Below, one piece after another: positions 1-5,467 of a stretch of 6,360 nucleotides of DNA (position 1 is the first letter of the stretch; every line of letters begins with the position of its first letter). The stretch comes from Planctomycetota bacterium. Its GTDB lineage: Bacteria; Planctomycetota; Phycisphaerae; Phycisphaerales; UBA1924. A program made the position numbers and the translations under genes. A model generated the notes under the pieces. It made no database searches. It was not told where the DNA came from and saw nothing but the letters and a program-made list of their open reading frames with translations. The DNA lies in assembly GCA_023429345.1 (NCBI GenBank), contig JAEYVB010000059.1, positions 1 through 6,360 on the forward strand, read 5' to 3'.

Positions 1-1150
1 CCATGACATAGTGGGTGGTGGGGCCGACTTCCATCGGCTCCTGGGTGATGTCGATGTTGGCGAGGGTCTTGAACTGGTGGTACATGGACGGGAGCTTTTT
101 CTTGATGTGCTCCTCGCCGTTCTTGACGCGTTCCTTGATCCAGGCGATGTCGAGGAAGACGCCGCCGTGGGGCGATCCGCGGCCGGCCTTCACCTCGCGG
201 TTGATGCAGCGGGCGACGTGGTCGCGGGTGAGGAGCTCGGGCGGGCGCTGGGCGTTCTTGTCGCCGGTGACGTAGCGCCAGCCCTCCTCGACATCCTTGG
301 CGACCTGGTTCTTGTAGAGCTCGGGGATGTCGTCGAACATGAAGCGCTTGCCGGCGCTGTTCACGAGCCGCCCGCCCTCGCCGCGGACGCCCTCGGTGAC
401 GAGGATGCCGCGGACGGATGGGGGCCAGACCATGCCGGTGGGGTGGAACTGGACGAACTCCATGTCCATGAGGTCGGCGCCGGCGTTGTAGGCCATGGCG
501 TGGCCGTCGCCGGTGTACTCCCAGGAGTTGGAGGTGATGCGGAAGGCCTTGCCGATGCCGCCGGTGGCGAGGACGACGGCCTTGGCCTTCCAGAAGTGGA
601 GCTGGCCCGTCTGGCGGTCGTAGCCCACAGCGCCCGCGCACCTCGCGCCGTCCTTCACCAGCGAGGCGACGGTCATCTCCATGTAGATGTCGATGCCGCG
701 GTGGATGCCGTAGTCCTGGAGCGTGCGGATCATCTCGAGGCCGGTGCGGTCGCCGACGTGCGCCAAGCGCGGGTAGCGGTGGCCGCCGAAGTTGCGCTGG
801 AGGATGCGGCCGTCGGGGGTGCGGTCGAAGAGGGCGCCCCAGGCCTCGAGCTCCTTGGCGCGGTCGGGGGCTTCCTTGGGGTGGTGCTCGGCCATGCGCC
901 AGTTGTTGAGGTACTGGCCGCCGCGCATGGTGTCGGCGAAGTGGACCTTCCAGGAGTCGCGGTCGTCGACGTTGCCCATGGCCGCGGCCATGCCGCCCTC
1001 GGCCATGACGGTGTGGGCCTTGCCGAGGAGGGACTTGCAGACGAGGGCGACCTTGACGCCGGCGGCGGATGCTTCGATGGCTGCTCGCAACCCCGCGCCA
1101 CCCGCGCCGATCACCAGGACGTCGTGCTCATGCGTTTGAAACTGACTCAT
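1..1150 (-). CDS. sdhA: Succinate dehydrogenase flavoprotein subunit, partial (C-terminus off the left edge)
   Basis: This is the catalytic subunit of respiratory complex II. It oxidises succinate to fumarate on a covalently bound FAD and passes electrons to the SdhB iron-sulfur subunit, on the cytoplasmic face of the membrane. The visible 383 residues are about 60% of a normal SdhA. The Rossmann motif GAGGAG is at residues 15-20. H46 in HTVMAEGG is the expected site of the covalent FAD link. H236 (QFHPTG), T252/E253 (TEGVRGEGG), R309 (TRDHVAR) and H380 (THYVM) match the substrate-binding residues E. coli H242, T254/E255, R286 and H354. The stretch from H236 to R309 is about 29 residues longer than in E. 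coli and includes DDIPELYK, which I associate with the actinobacterial Sdh1 type. The ATG at 1150 is preceded by GGAG seven bases upstream. The gene follows sdhC by 39 bases in the same operon; sdhB should lie beyond the left edge. Confidence 0.97.
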   Translation of the reverse strand, partial: MSQFQTHEHDVLVIGAGGAGLRAAIEASAAGVKVALVCKSLLGKAHTVMAEGGMAAAMGNVDDRDSWKVHFADTMRGGQYLNNWRMAEHHPKEAPDRAKELEAWGALFDRTPDGRILQRNFGGHRYPRLAHVGDRTGLEMIRTLQDYGIHRGIDIYMEMTVASLVKDGARCAGAVGYDRQTGQLHFWKAKAVVLATGGIGKAFRITSNSWEYTGDGHAMAYNAGADLMDMEFVQFHPTGMVWPPSVRGILVTEGVRGEGGRLVNSAGKRFMFDDIPELYKNQVAKDVEEGWRYVTGDKNAQRPPELLTRDHVARCINREVKAGRGSPHGGVFLDIAWIKERVKNGEEHIKKKLPSMYHQFKTLANIDITQEPMEVGPTTHYVM

Positions 1151-1189
1151 CGATTGCTCCACAGTCCGGCGTTCAGCCTCGGCTGGGCA

Positions 1190-2047
1190 TCAGAGGATCC
1201 GAACGTCGGTCCACGCGCCGCTCGCCACCATCCGCACGTACACGTCGCAGAAGCCGACCCAGACGAGGCTGGCCCAGGCCCAGACCATGTGGCGGCGGTT
1301 GAGGCAGGTGACGCAGTCGTAGGCCTTCTTCTGGGTCTTGCGGCGGGCGAGGATGTCGAACTTGCCGCCGATGAGGTGGCGGAGGGAGTGGCAGCCGAAG
1401 GTGTAGCCGCCGAGGAGGATCGGGTTCAGCGTCAGGACGAGGGAGCCCACGCCGATGCCGAAGCCCCACTTGCCGGTGGCCTCGTTGAGGAACCAGTAGC
1501 TGATGATCGCGTCGTAGCTGAGGAAACCGATGAAGAGGATGGCGATGTAGAGGAAGTAGCGGTGGACATTTTGCAGCACGAGCGGGAACCAGCGTTCGCC
1601 GCGGAAGCGCTTGCCGCGGAAGCCGGGCTCGCCGACGGCGCAGGAGGTCGGGTCCTGCCAGAAGGCCTTGTAGTACGCCCCGCGGTAGTAGTAGCAGGTG
1701 AAGCGGAAACCGCCGGGGGCCCAGAGGATCAGGAAGGCGGGGGTGAGCGGGAGGATGCCCAGCATGGTCCGGGGCAACCAGTCGGGCCAAGGGCCGAACC
1801 ATGCATGCCCCGACTCGGCGCCCGCGGGCAGCTTCCAGGAGTCGAACAGCACCGGCGAGTACATCGGGGAGAGGTACTGCGTGCCCGGCACGTAGTAGTT
1901 CACGCCCTGGAGCGCTGCCCACGTCGAGTAGACGATGAAGGCCGAGAGGCCGAGGAAGACGAGCAGCGGCGAAAGCCACCACTTGTCCTTTCGTTGGGTC
2001 GCGAGGAAGGGGCGGACCTGCGGGAGCGGGACATCAACACGGCTCAT
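1190..2047 (-). CDS. sdhC: Succinate dehydrogenase membrane anchor subunit, Sdh1 (actinobacterial) type
   Basis: This 285-residue protein anchors SdhA/SdhB to the membrane and should pass electrons to the quinone pool. I see five hydrophobic helices, at about residues 24-45, 93-111, 161-186, 196-218 and 253-276. This is one larger anchor, unlike the small SdhC/SdhD pair of E. coli. Order and size match the mycobacterial sdhC-sdhA-sdhB (Rv0249c-Rv0247c) arrangement. Conserved-looking tracts are CYYYRGAYYKAFW (118-130), SCAVGEP (135-141), LQNVHRYF (158-165) and GCHSLRHLIGG (218-228). The Cys/His set C118, C136, H162, C219, H220, H224, C245, C248 and H253 includes more than enough ligands for a metal centre. 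In the Mycobacterium smegmatis Sdh1 structure, as I recall it, the anchor holds a Rieske-type [2Fe-2S] cluster; the same is inferred here. The frame stays open upstream to 2332, but the ATG at 2047 (MSRVDVPLP) has GGAG ten bases before it and directly precedes the typical N-terminus. Confidence 0.9.
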   Translation of the reverse strand: MSRVDVPLPQVRPFLATQRKDKWWLSPLLVFLGLSAFIVYSTWAALQGVNYYVPGTQYLSPMYSPVLFDSWKLPAGAESGHAWFGPWPDWLPRTMLGILPLTPAFLILWAPGGFRFTCYYYRGAYYKAFWQDPTSCAVGEPGFRGKRFRGERWFPLVLQNVHRYFLYIAILFIGFLSYDAIISYWFLNEATGKWGFGIGVGSLVLTLNPILLGGYTFGCHSLRHLIGGKFDILARRKTQKKAYDCVTCLNRRHMVWAWASLVWVGFCDVYVRMVASGAWTDVRIL

Positions 2048-2122
2048 CAGGCGTGGCTCCGGCGCGGGCAGTGGGCCGGCCGCATCCGCCCGGCGGTCCG
2101 CTGCCGATTTCTGTGGGTCGCA

Positions 2123-2151
2123 AGTGTAGCGCGGCCTATCCGGTTTTGCAC
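2123..2151 (-). promoter_or_regulatory. Weak candidate sigma70-type promoter for sdhCA
   Basis: Read on the minus strand, TACACT (2128-2123, four of six matches to TATAAT) follows GTGCAA (2151-2146, three of six to TTGACA) with a 17-base spacer. It lies about 75 bases upstream of the sdhC start, a sensible distance. The match is poor and planctomycete promoter consensus is uncertain, so this is only a candidate. The -35 element falls in the loop of a small hairpin (2141-2157), which could allow regulation. Confidence 0.22.
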
Positions 2152-2194
2152 GAACCGATCCGGCGGGGCGGGAAAGACCGGCCGGATAGAGGCC
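2133..2194. repeat. Bulged inverted repeat between the unknown gene and sdhC, overlapping a second small stem
   Basis: CTATCCGG (2136-2143) is the exact reverse complement of CCGGATAG (2182-2189). The pairing continues to GGCC (2133-2136) and GGCC (2191-2194) with a two-base bulge. A second stem, CGGTT (2141-2145) with AACCG (2153-2157) and a seven-base loop, shares bases 2141-2143 with the first, so the two cannot form together. On the minus strand the large stem starts eight bases after the stop codon at 2202, where a terminator or processing stem would sit, but no T tract follows it. It could equally be an operator or leader structure for sdhC. Confidence 0.45.
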
Positions 2195-2201
2195 GTTTCC
2201 G

Positions 2202-3149
2202 CTAGAGCAGGCCGAGGCGATTGAGGTCCTCGATGGGCTCGTCGAACGAGCAGGACCCGTACGAGAGCGCGAAGACCTCCCGGGCGCGGGCGATCTGCGC
2301 CGGATCGAGCACGAGGCTTTCCCACCGGACACCCTCGGGGGTGAACCTGAAGGATTCGGGGCTCCGTTCCTCGAGAATCCGTGCGGCGGTCGCCGCGTCG
2401 ATGCGGTGCGTCTTGATCATCGCCGCCGCGAGGAAGACGTTGACGAAGCCGTGCATCACGCCCCGCGGGCAGCCCGGCTCGTAGGTGAGCGGGTACTCGG
2501 CGCGGATGGGATGGTGCAGGCCCGCCGTGGCCTTGAAGGGCACCTCCGCGCCGGCGCACGCGACGAGGAACTCGGCGACGGCGCCGGCCGGGGGGATGGC
2601 GCCGGGCGTGACCCCGCCGGTGCGGATTTTGGCGGCCGCGGCGTTCCCGGCCAGCGCGGCGATGTACCCTCGCGCATCCCCGTCGGCGACGACGGGAGCG
2701 GGGAACTCGAAGAAGGGGTAGAGGTGGTCGGGGATGAGCCCGATCGCGTCGTCGATCTCGCCGGGGCGCTCGACCTTGAGCTCCAGGACATCGGCGAAGG
2801 CCAGGCCGTTGTCTTCCTTCTCGTGGTGCTGGTTGAAACCGTCGACGAGTTCCAGGCCGGCCGGCAGGGGCCCGTCGATGATGACCGATATCCGCCAGGG
2901 GTCCATGAGGTCCGCGTGCTCGCGGTAGCCGCTTGTCGCGTGCGTCCCCGGCATGAGCACGGCCGCGGCCTTGGAGAACTCCTTCAGGCGTGATGCGGGG
3001 CAGATGAAGCGGCCCAGGATGGCGGCGTGCTCGCCCGCCCGGGCGTGCGCGAAGGCCTCGACGGACGGGCCCATTTCCAGCTTGGCGGGGGGGAAAAGGC
3101 CGGCGTAGTCGATGAGACCCGCCATCAGCAATCGGATGGGCTCGAGCAT
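2202..3149 (-). CDS. Conserved protein of unknown function, possible DeoC-like (class I aldolase) barrel
   Basis: The 315-residue protein has no signal peptide or membrane segment and should be cytoplasmic. I recognise the motif pattern as a conserved uncharacterised family: DYAGLFPPA (14-22), LGRFICPASRL (45-55), FKATAGLHHP (205-214), GFVNVFLAAA (234-243) and a C-terminal SYGSCSFDEP..DL..LGLL. Strands and helices alternate as in a TIM barrel. AKIRTGG (K174) and PFKATAGLHH (K206) lie 32 residues apart and resemble the paired E. coli DeoC motifs IKTSTG (K167) and GFKPAGG (K201), 34 apart. E148 in FFEFP would align with the strand before. A Schiff-base aldolase or a relative that lost activity is therefore inferred, not shown. 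Start choice is uncertain: ATG 3149 (MLEPIRLL) and the in-frame ATG 3125 (MAGLIDYAG) both lack a clear ribosome binding site. The gene points the same way as sdhC, 154 bases upstream of it. Confidence 0.85.
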   Translation of the reverse strand: MLEPIRLLMAGLIDYAGLFPPAKLEMGPSVEAFAHARAGEHAAILGRFICPASRLKEFSKAAAVLMPGTHATSGYREHADLMDPWRISVIIDGPLPAGLELVDGFNQHHEKEDNGLAFADVLELKVERPGEIDDAIGLIPDHLYPFFEFPAPVVADGDARGYIAALAGNAAAAKIRTGGVTPGAIPPAGAVAEFLVACAGAEVPFKATAGLHHPIRAEYPLTYEPGCPRGVMHGFVNVFLAAAMIKTHRIDAATAARILEERSPESFRFTPEGVRWESLVLDPAQIARAREVFALSYGSCSFDEPIEDLNRLGLL

Positions 3150-3242
3150 GCGTGAGGTTATCCGTGCCGTCGGCGGCGGGGCCGGGGGGAGCGTGTAACC
3201 CGGGATCGGGCAATCCGTACAAAGGCGGGGCGTTGACGGGAT

Positions 3243-3248
3243 AGGAGG
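3243..3248 (+). promoter_or_regulatory. Ribosome binding site of the first exported helical protein
   Basis: AGGAGG ends four bases before the ATG at 3253. It is a perfect Shine-Dalgarno sequence that fixes the start codon and makes the signal peptide the true N-terminus. The remaining bases between the divergent genes (3150-3242) must hold both promoters. I see only weak candidates there, such as TACAAA at 3218-3223 on the plus strand and GATAAC close to the start of the minus-strand gene. Confidence 0.8.
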
Positions 3249-3252
3249 CTCC

Positions 3253-4062
3253 ATGCGTACCGCCATGCTGCTGCTTATGCTCGCGACCCCGGCCCTGGGG
3301 CAGGCGCAGGCCGGGGGGCCGAACCCACTGGCCGGGCCGAAGGTTTCCGCGGCCGCGGCGGCCACGCTGGTAGAGCGCGATTTCCAGGGGCGGCTCCGGC
3401 GGCTGGACCTGCCGCCGGAGGAGGCGGCGCTCGAACTGATCTCGTTGACGGCGGAGCAGAGGGCCGCATGCAGCGCGATCCTGCAGGAGCGAGCGGTGAT
3501 TCTGGACAAGGTGGTGGCCGGGAACCTGGATCTGCTGGTTGAGCTCGCGAACGCCTCGCAGGCGGGGGACAAGGCGGCGCTCCTGAGGCTGGCGGGAGAG
3601 GTGTACCGGGAGCTGGAGCCGTTGCGGCGGCGCGGGTCGCTCGAGAGCGAGTTTCTGAGAGCGCTCCCGGAGGGTCCGGGGGTGAGGCTCCAGACCCTTG
3701 TCGGGCAGTACCGGACAGCGCTGCGGGATGAGGTTGTCGCCGATGCCAAAGCCAAGGGCGAGACGCTGCGGGTGCGGCAGGCGAGCGCCCGCGTGGCGCT
3801 CTTTGAGCTGGGCCAGGAGATCCGCCGGTCTTATGAGCGGCAGATCGCGGCGGGGACGGCCGAGCTGGAGGCCCTGATCGCGCGGCTGGAACTGCGGCCT
3901 GAACAGGATATGAAGATCCGCAATATGGTCTCGAACTTCTTTATCGAGACCAAGGGGAAGGCTGACGCGGCGCAGAAGCGAGGGCTGTTCCTGAGGGTTC
4001 TGGCGGTCCTGGATGGCCCGCAGAAGCGGGCGTTGCTCCGGTACGCCCTCCAGGGGCCCTGA
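3253..4062 (+). CDS. Exported helical protein of unknown function, LTxxQ-like
   Basis: I do not recognise a named family for this 269-residue protein. It starts with a short signal peptide (residues 1-20, MRTAMLLLMLATPALGQAQA), with cleavage likely after ALG or AQA and no lipobox cysteine, so it should be released into the periplasm or envelope. The mature part is almost entirely predicted amphipathic helix, rich in Leu, Ala, Glu and Arg. It has one Cys (C73). SLTAEQRAACSAIL (64-77) recalls the LTxxQ motif of Spy/CpxP-type periplasmic helical proteins, but similarity to that family is not established. LRPEQDMKIRNMV (214-226) and GPQKRALLRYA (255-265) form a C-terminal module that is repeated in the next gene. 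AGGAGG four bases upstream supports the start. The next gene begins 205 bases downstream on the same strand; co-transcription is possible. Confidence 0.88.
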   Translation: MRTAMLLLMLATPALGQAQAGGPNPLAGPKVSAAAAATLVERDFQGRLRRLDLPPEEAALELISLTAEQRAACSAILQERAVILDKVVAGNLDLLVELANASQAGDKAALLRLAGEVYRELEPLRRRGSLESEFLRALPEGPGVRLQTLVGQYRTALRDEVVADAKAKGETLRVRQASARVALFELGQEIRRSYERQIAAGTAELEALIARLELRPEQDMKIRNMVSNFFIETKGKADAAQKRGLFLRVLAVLDGPQKRALLRYALQGP

Positions 4063-4255
4063 TCGCGCCGGCCCCCAGGTTGCCCCCGGAAAGCCCCGAG
4101 CGCGGGCGGTGATGCCGGCAAAGAACCCTGAGCCCCCCGCCGGGCGGCATCCCTTGCGCCCGCCGAACCGCGGACCGGGGGGCCCGCCGGTACCCCTGTT
4201 GCGGGGCAATAATCCGTCCCTCTGCCCGTCGGCGATGCCGGCGACGACCTTCCCC

Positions 4256-4260
4256 AGGAA
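4256..4260 (+). promoter_or_regulatory. Ribosome binding site deciding the start of the second exported protein
   Basis: AGGAA at this position lies seven bases before ATG 4268. The reading frame is open as far back as 4013, and an in-frame ATG at 4235 exists, but only the 4268 start places a normal signal peptide at the N-terminus behind a ribosome binding site. Confidence 0.65.
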
Positions 4261-4267
4261 CCTCCTC

Positions 4268-5209
4268 ATGACCATTCTTCGCACCACCGGAATTCTCGCC
4301 GCACTCGCCCTCGGCACCGTCGCCACGGCCCAGCAGCCCCAGCAGCTGGTGGTGGGCGGGGGGCAGCCGGTTGTCCAGCAGGCGCCGCGGCCGCAGTACG
4401 AATCGCTGGCCAAGCCGGGCCCGGACGGCAAGATCGATCGGATCCCGGGGATCCTGGACATCCTGGCCCTTCGGGTGAACCCGCTGGTGGACGAGGCGAC
4501 GCTGGAGAAGGTCCGTCCGCACGTGAAGGAGTGGATGACGGATGTCGACCTGATCGCGATCGACAACCTGGACTTCCTGGAGTTGATCGAGCCTCTGGAC
4601 GGCTCCCCGGGGATGATCGAGAAGTTCGACATCAGCCAGTCGGACAAGCTGTCGACGATCGGCACGATCATGACGCACCTGATGTCGGCGGGGCCGCTCT
4701 CGTCGTACCTGGAGACGAAGGGCGCGCTGACGCGCGAGCAGAGTCAGCTCAACCAGCAGATCACCTCGGAGTATCTCCAGAAGGTGATGAACGAGATCAT
4801 GGCCGAGAGCGGCGTGCCCAACGACCTGTCGCAGAAGCCGGCGAGCGAGGCGGAGAAGACCAAGCAGGTCAACACCGTCAGCAAGTTCCTGTACGAGATC
4901 TCGTGCCGCGATTCGGTGGAGAGCTACCACCGGCTGCTGATCCTGACCGCGCCCAACACGGACAAGGCGGTGGCGGCGCTCGGGCTGAGCCCGGAGGAGT
5001 CGGGCAAGCTGGCGGGCGCGGTGGCGAAGGCCAAGGCGGCGACGACCGATCTGGACAAGCGGGCGGCCGTGCGCGAGGTGATGAAGGGGCTCACCTTCGA
5101 CCAGCGGCGGGCGCTCCTGGAGAAGGGCCGCGAGCTGGCCGGGGACTTTGACCCGCTCGCCCCGGCGTCGGCCTCGGCCGGGGACACGGGGACGACCGCG
5201 GCGCGCTGA
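4268..5209 (+). CDS. Exported helical protein of unknown function, distant paralogue of the preceding gene
   Basis: This 313-residue protein has a clear signal peptide (MTILRTTGILAALALGTVATA, cleaved about residue 21). A Gln/Pro/Val/Gly-rich linker (22-45) and a mostly helical body follow. I recognise no named domain. Residues 52-115 (DGKIDRIPGILDILALRV and following, with LIAIDNLDFLELIEPLDG) look like a compact folded unit. The middle (150-225) is rich in Gln, Glu, Lys and Ser and has one Cys (C213). The C-terminal part, LGLSPEESGKL (238-248) through DQRRALLEKG (278-287), matches the C-terminal module of the upstream protein, and the last about 20 residues are a low-complexity Ala/Ser/Thr/Gly tail. 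The 205 bases before it are very G+C-rich and contain an AT-richer AATAAT (4208-4213) that could be a -10 element, without a convincing -35. A strong terminator follows 25 bases after the stop, closing the transcription unit. Confidence 0.88.
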   Translation: MTILRTTGILAALALGTVATAQQPQQLVVGGGQPVVQQAPRPQYESLAKPGPDGKIDRIPGILDILALRVNPLVDEATLEKVRPHVKEWMTDVDLIAIDNLDFLELIEPLDGSPGMIEKFDISQSDKLSTIGTIMTHLMSAGPLSSYLETKGALTREQSQLNQQITSEYLQKVMNEIMAESGVPNDLSQKPASEAEKTKQVNTVSKFLYEISCRDSVESYHRLLILTAPNTDKAVAALGLSPEESGKLAGAVAKAKAATTDLDKRAAVREVMKGLTFDQRRALLEKGRELAGDFDPLAPASASAGDTGTTAAR

Positions 5210-5234
5210 CGCGAAGAGGACTTCGATGCAAGTG

Positions 5235-5266
5235 CCGGGACGCCGTCGGGGCGTCCCGGTTTTTTT
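5235..5266 (+). terminator. Rho-independent terminator
   Basis: A perfect ten-base-pair stem, CCGGGACGCC (5235-5244) with GGCGTCCCGG (5250-5259), closes a five-base loop and runs directly into seven T residues (5260-5266). It sits 25 bases after the stop codon at 5209 and ends the transcript of the two exported helical protein genes. The T tract is on one side only, so it acts for the plus strand. Confidence 0.96.
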
Positions 5267-5296
5267 GTTGCGCGGGCTGTGTCCGCCGGGTGGCTC

Positions 5297-5312
5297 ATGA
5301 GGCGCGCCTCAT
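5297..5312. repeat. Perfect 16-base palindrome, possible operator
   Basis: ATGAGGCGCGCCTCAT is its own reverse complement. CTC (5294-5296) and GAG (5314-5316) extend the symmetry with a one-base offset. The half-site ATGAGGCG recurs as a direct copy at 5439-5446, in the presumed leader of the next gene. It lies in non-coding DNA between the terminator and the Gln/Asp-rich protein gene, where a dimeric regulator could bind. No regulator is assigned. Confidence 0.5.
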
Positions 5313-5319
5313 TGAGTCT

Positions 5320-5337
5320 GAAGTCGCGCGCGATTTC
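5320..5337. repeat. Near-perfect 18-base palindrome
   Basis: The core TCGCGCGCGA (5324-5333) is a perfect palindrome, flanked by GAAG and TTTC, which pair except for one G/T position. It begins only eight bases after the 5297-5312 palindrome. It may be a second binding site or part of an RNA fold. Some symmetry is expected in alternating CG sequence. Confidence 0.4.
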
Positions 5338-5362
5338 ACCGTGTCCAGCGCAGCGCCGGGGT

Positions 5363-5381
5363 AACGTGTTTGAACACGGTT
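5363..5381. repeat. Dyad upstream of the Gln/Asp-rich protein gene
   Basis: CGTGTT (5365-5370) and AACACG (5373-5378) form an inverted repeat around a two-base centre. AAC before it and GTT after it extend the symmetry with a one-base offset. The two-base centre is too tight for a good RNA hairpin loop, so a protein-binding operator is the more natural reading. This is inference from symmetry and position only. Confidence 0.45.
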
Positions 5382-5414
5382 GCACTCGAGTGGGCCGGGG
5401 GGCGCAGGGCACGG

Positions 5415-5438
5415 TTGCCGATGCGTGGATCCCGGCAA
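5415..5438. repeat. Inverted repeat in the probable leader of the Gln/Asp-rich protein gene
   Basis: TTGCCG (5415-5420) pairs with CGGCAA (5433-5438) across a twelve-base loop. It ends 29 bases before the ATG at 5468, so it could be a leader hairpin or an operator. TTGCCG could also be read as a poor -35 element, but the bases 17 further on (AATGAG) match TATAAT at only three positions, so I do not call a promoter. Confidence 0.35.
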
Positions 5439-5467
5439 ATGAGGCGTGACGCCAAGGGGGACGACGA

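Noticed and set aside
11..2224. 737-residue plus-strand open frame across the sdh region
   Set aside because: It is antisense to sdhA and sdhC, whose products are clearly recognisable. Its translation is low-complexity Gly/Ala/Val/Asp/Glu sequence, as expected for the complement of GC-rich codons.
4130..4191. GC-rich imperfect inverted repeats after the first exported protein gene, such as ACCGG (4174-4178) with CCGGT (4187-4191)
   Set aside because: The stems are short, no T tract follows, and such pairings are frequent in DNA this rich in G and C. I do not call a terminator here.
4235..4267. Earlier in-frame ATG at 4235 for the second exported protein
   Set aside because: It would add eleven residues before the signal peptide and has no clear ribosome binding site. 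AGGAA seven bases before ATG 4268 fits better.
2047..4671. 874-residue minus-strand open frame spanning several genes
   Set aside because: It overlaps the aldolase-like gene in another frame and lies antisense to both exported proteins. It is rich in Arg, Pro and Gly without any recognisable motif.
3941..4930. 329-residue minus-strand open frame
   Set aside because: It is antisense to the two exported proteins and crosses their intergenic gap. It shows no start signal or protein-like domain.
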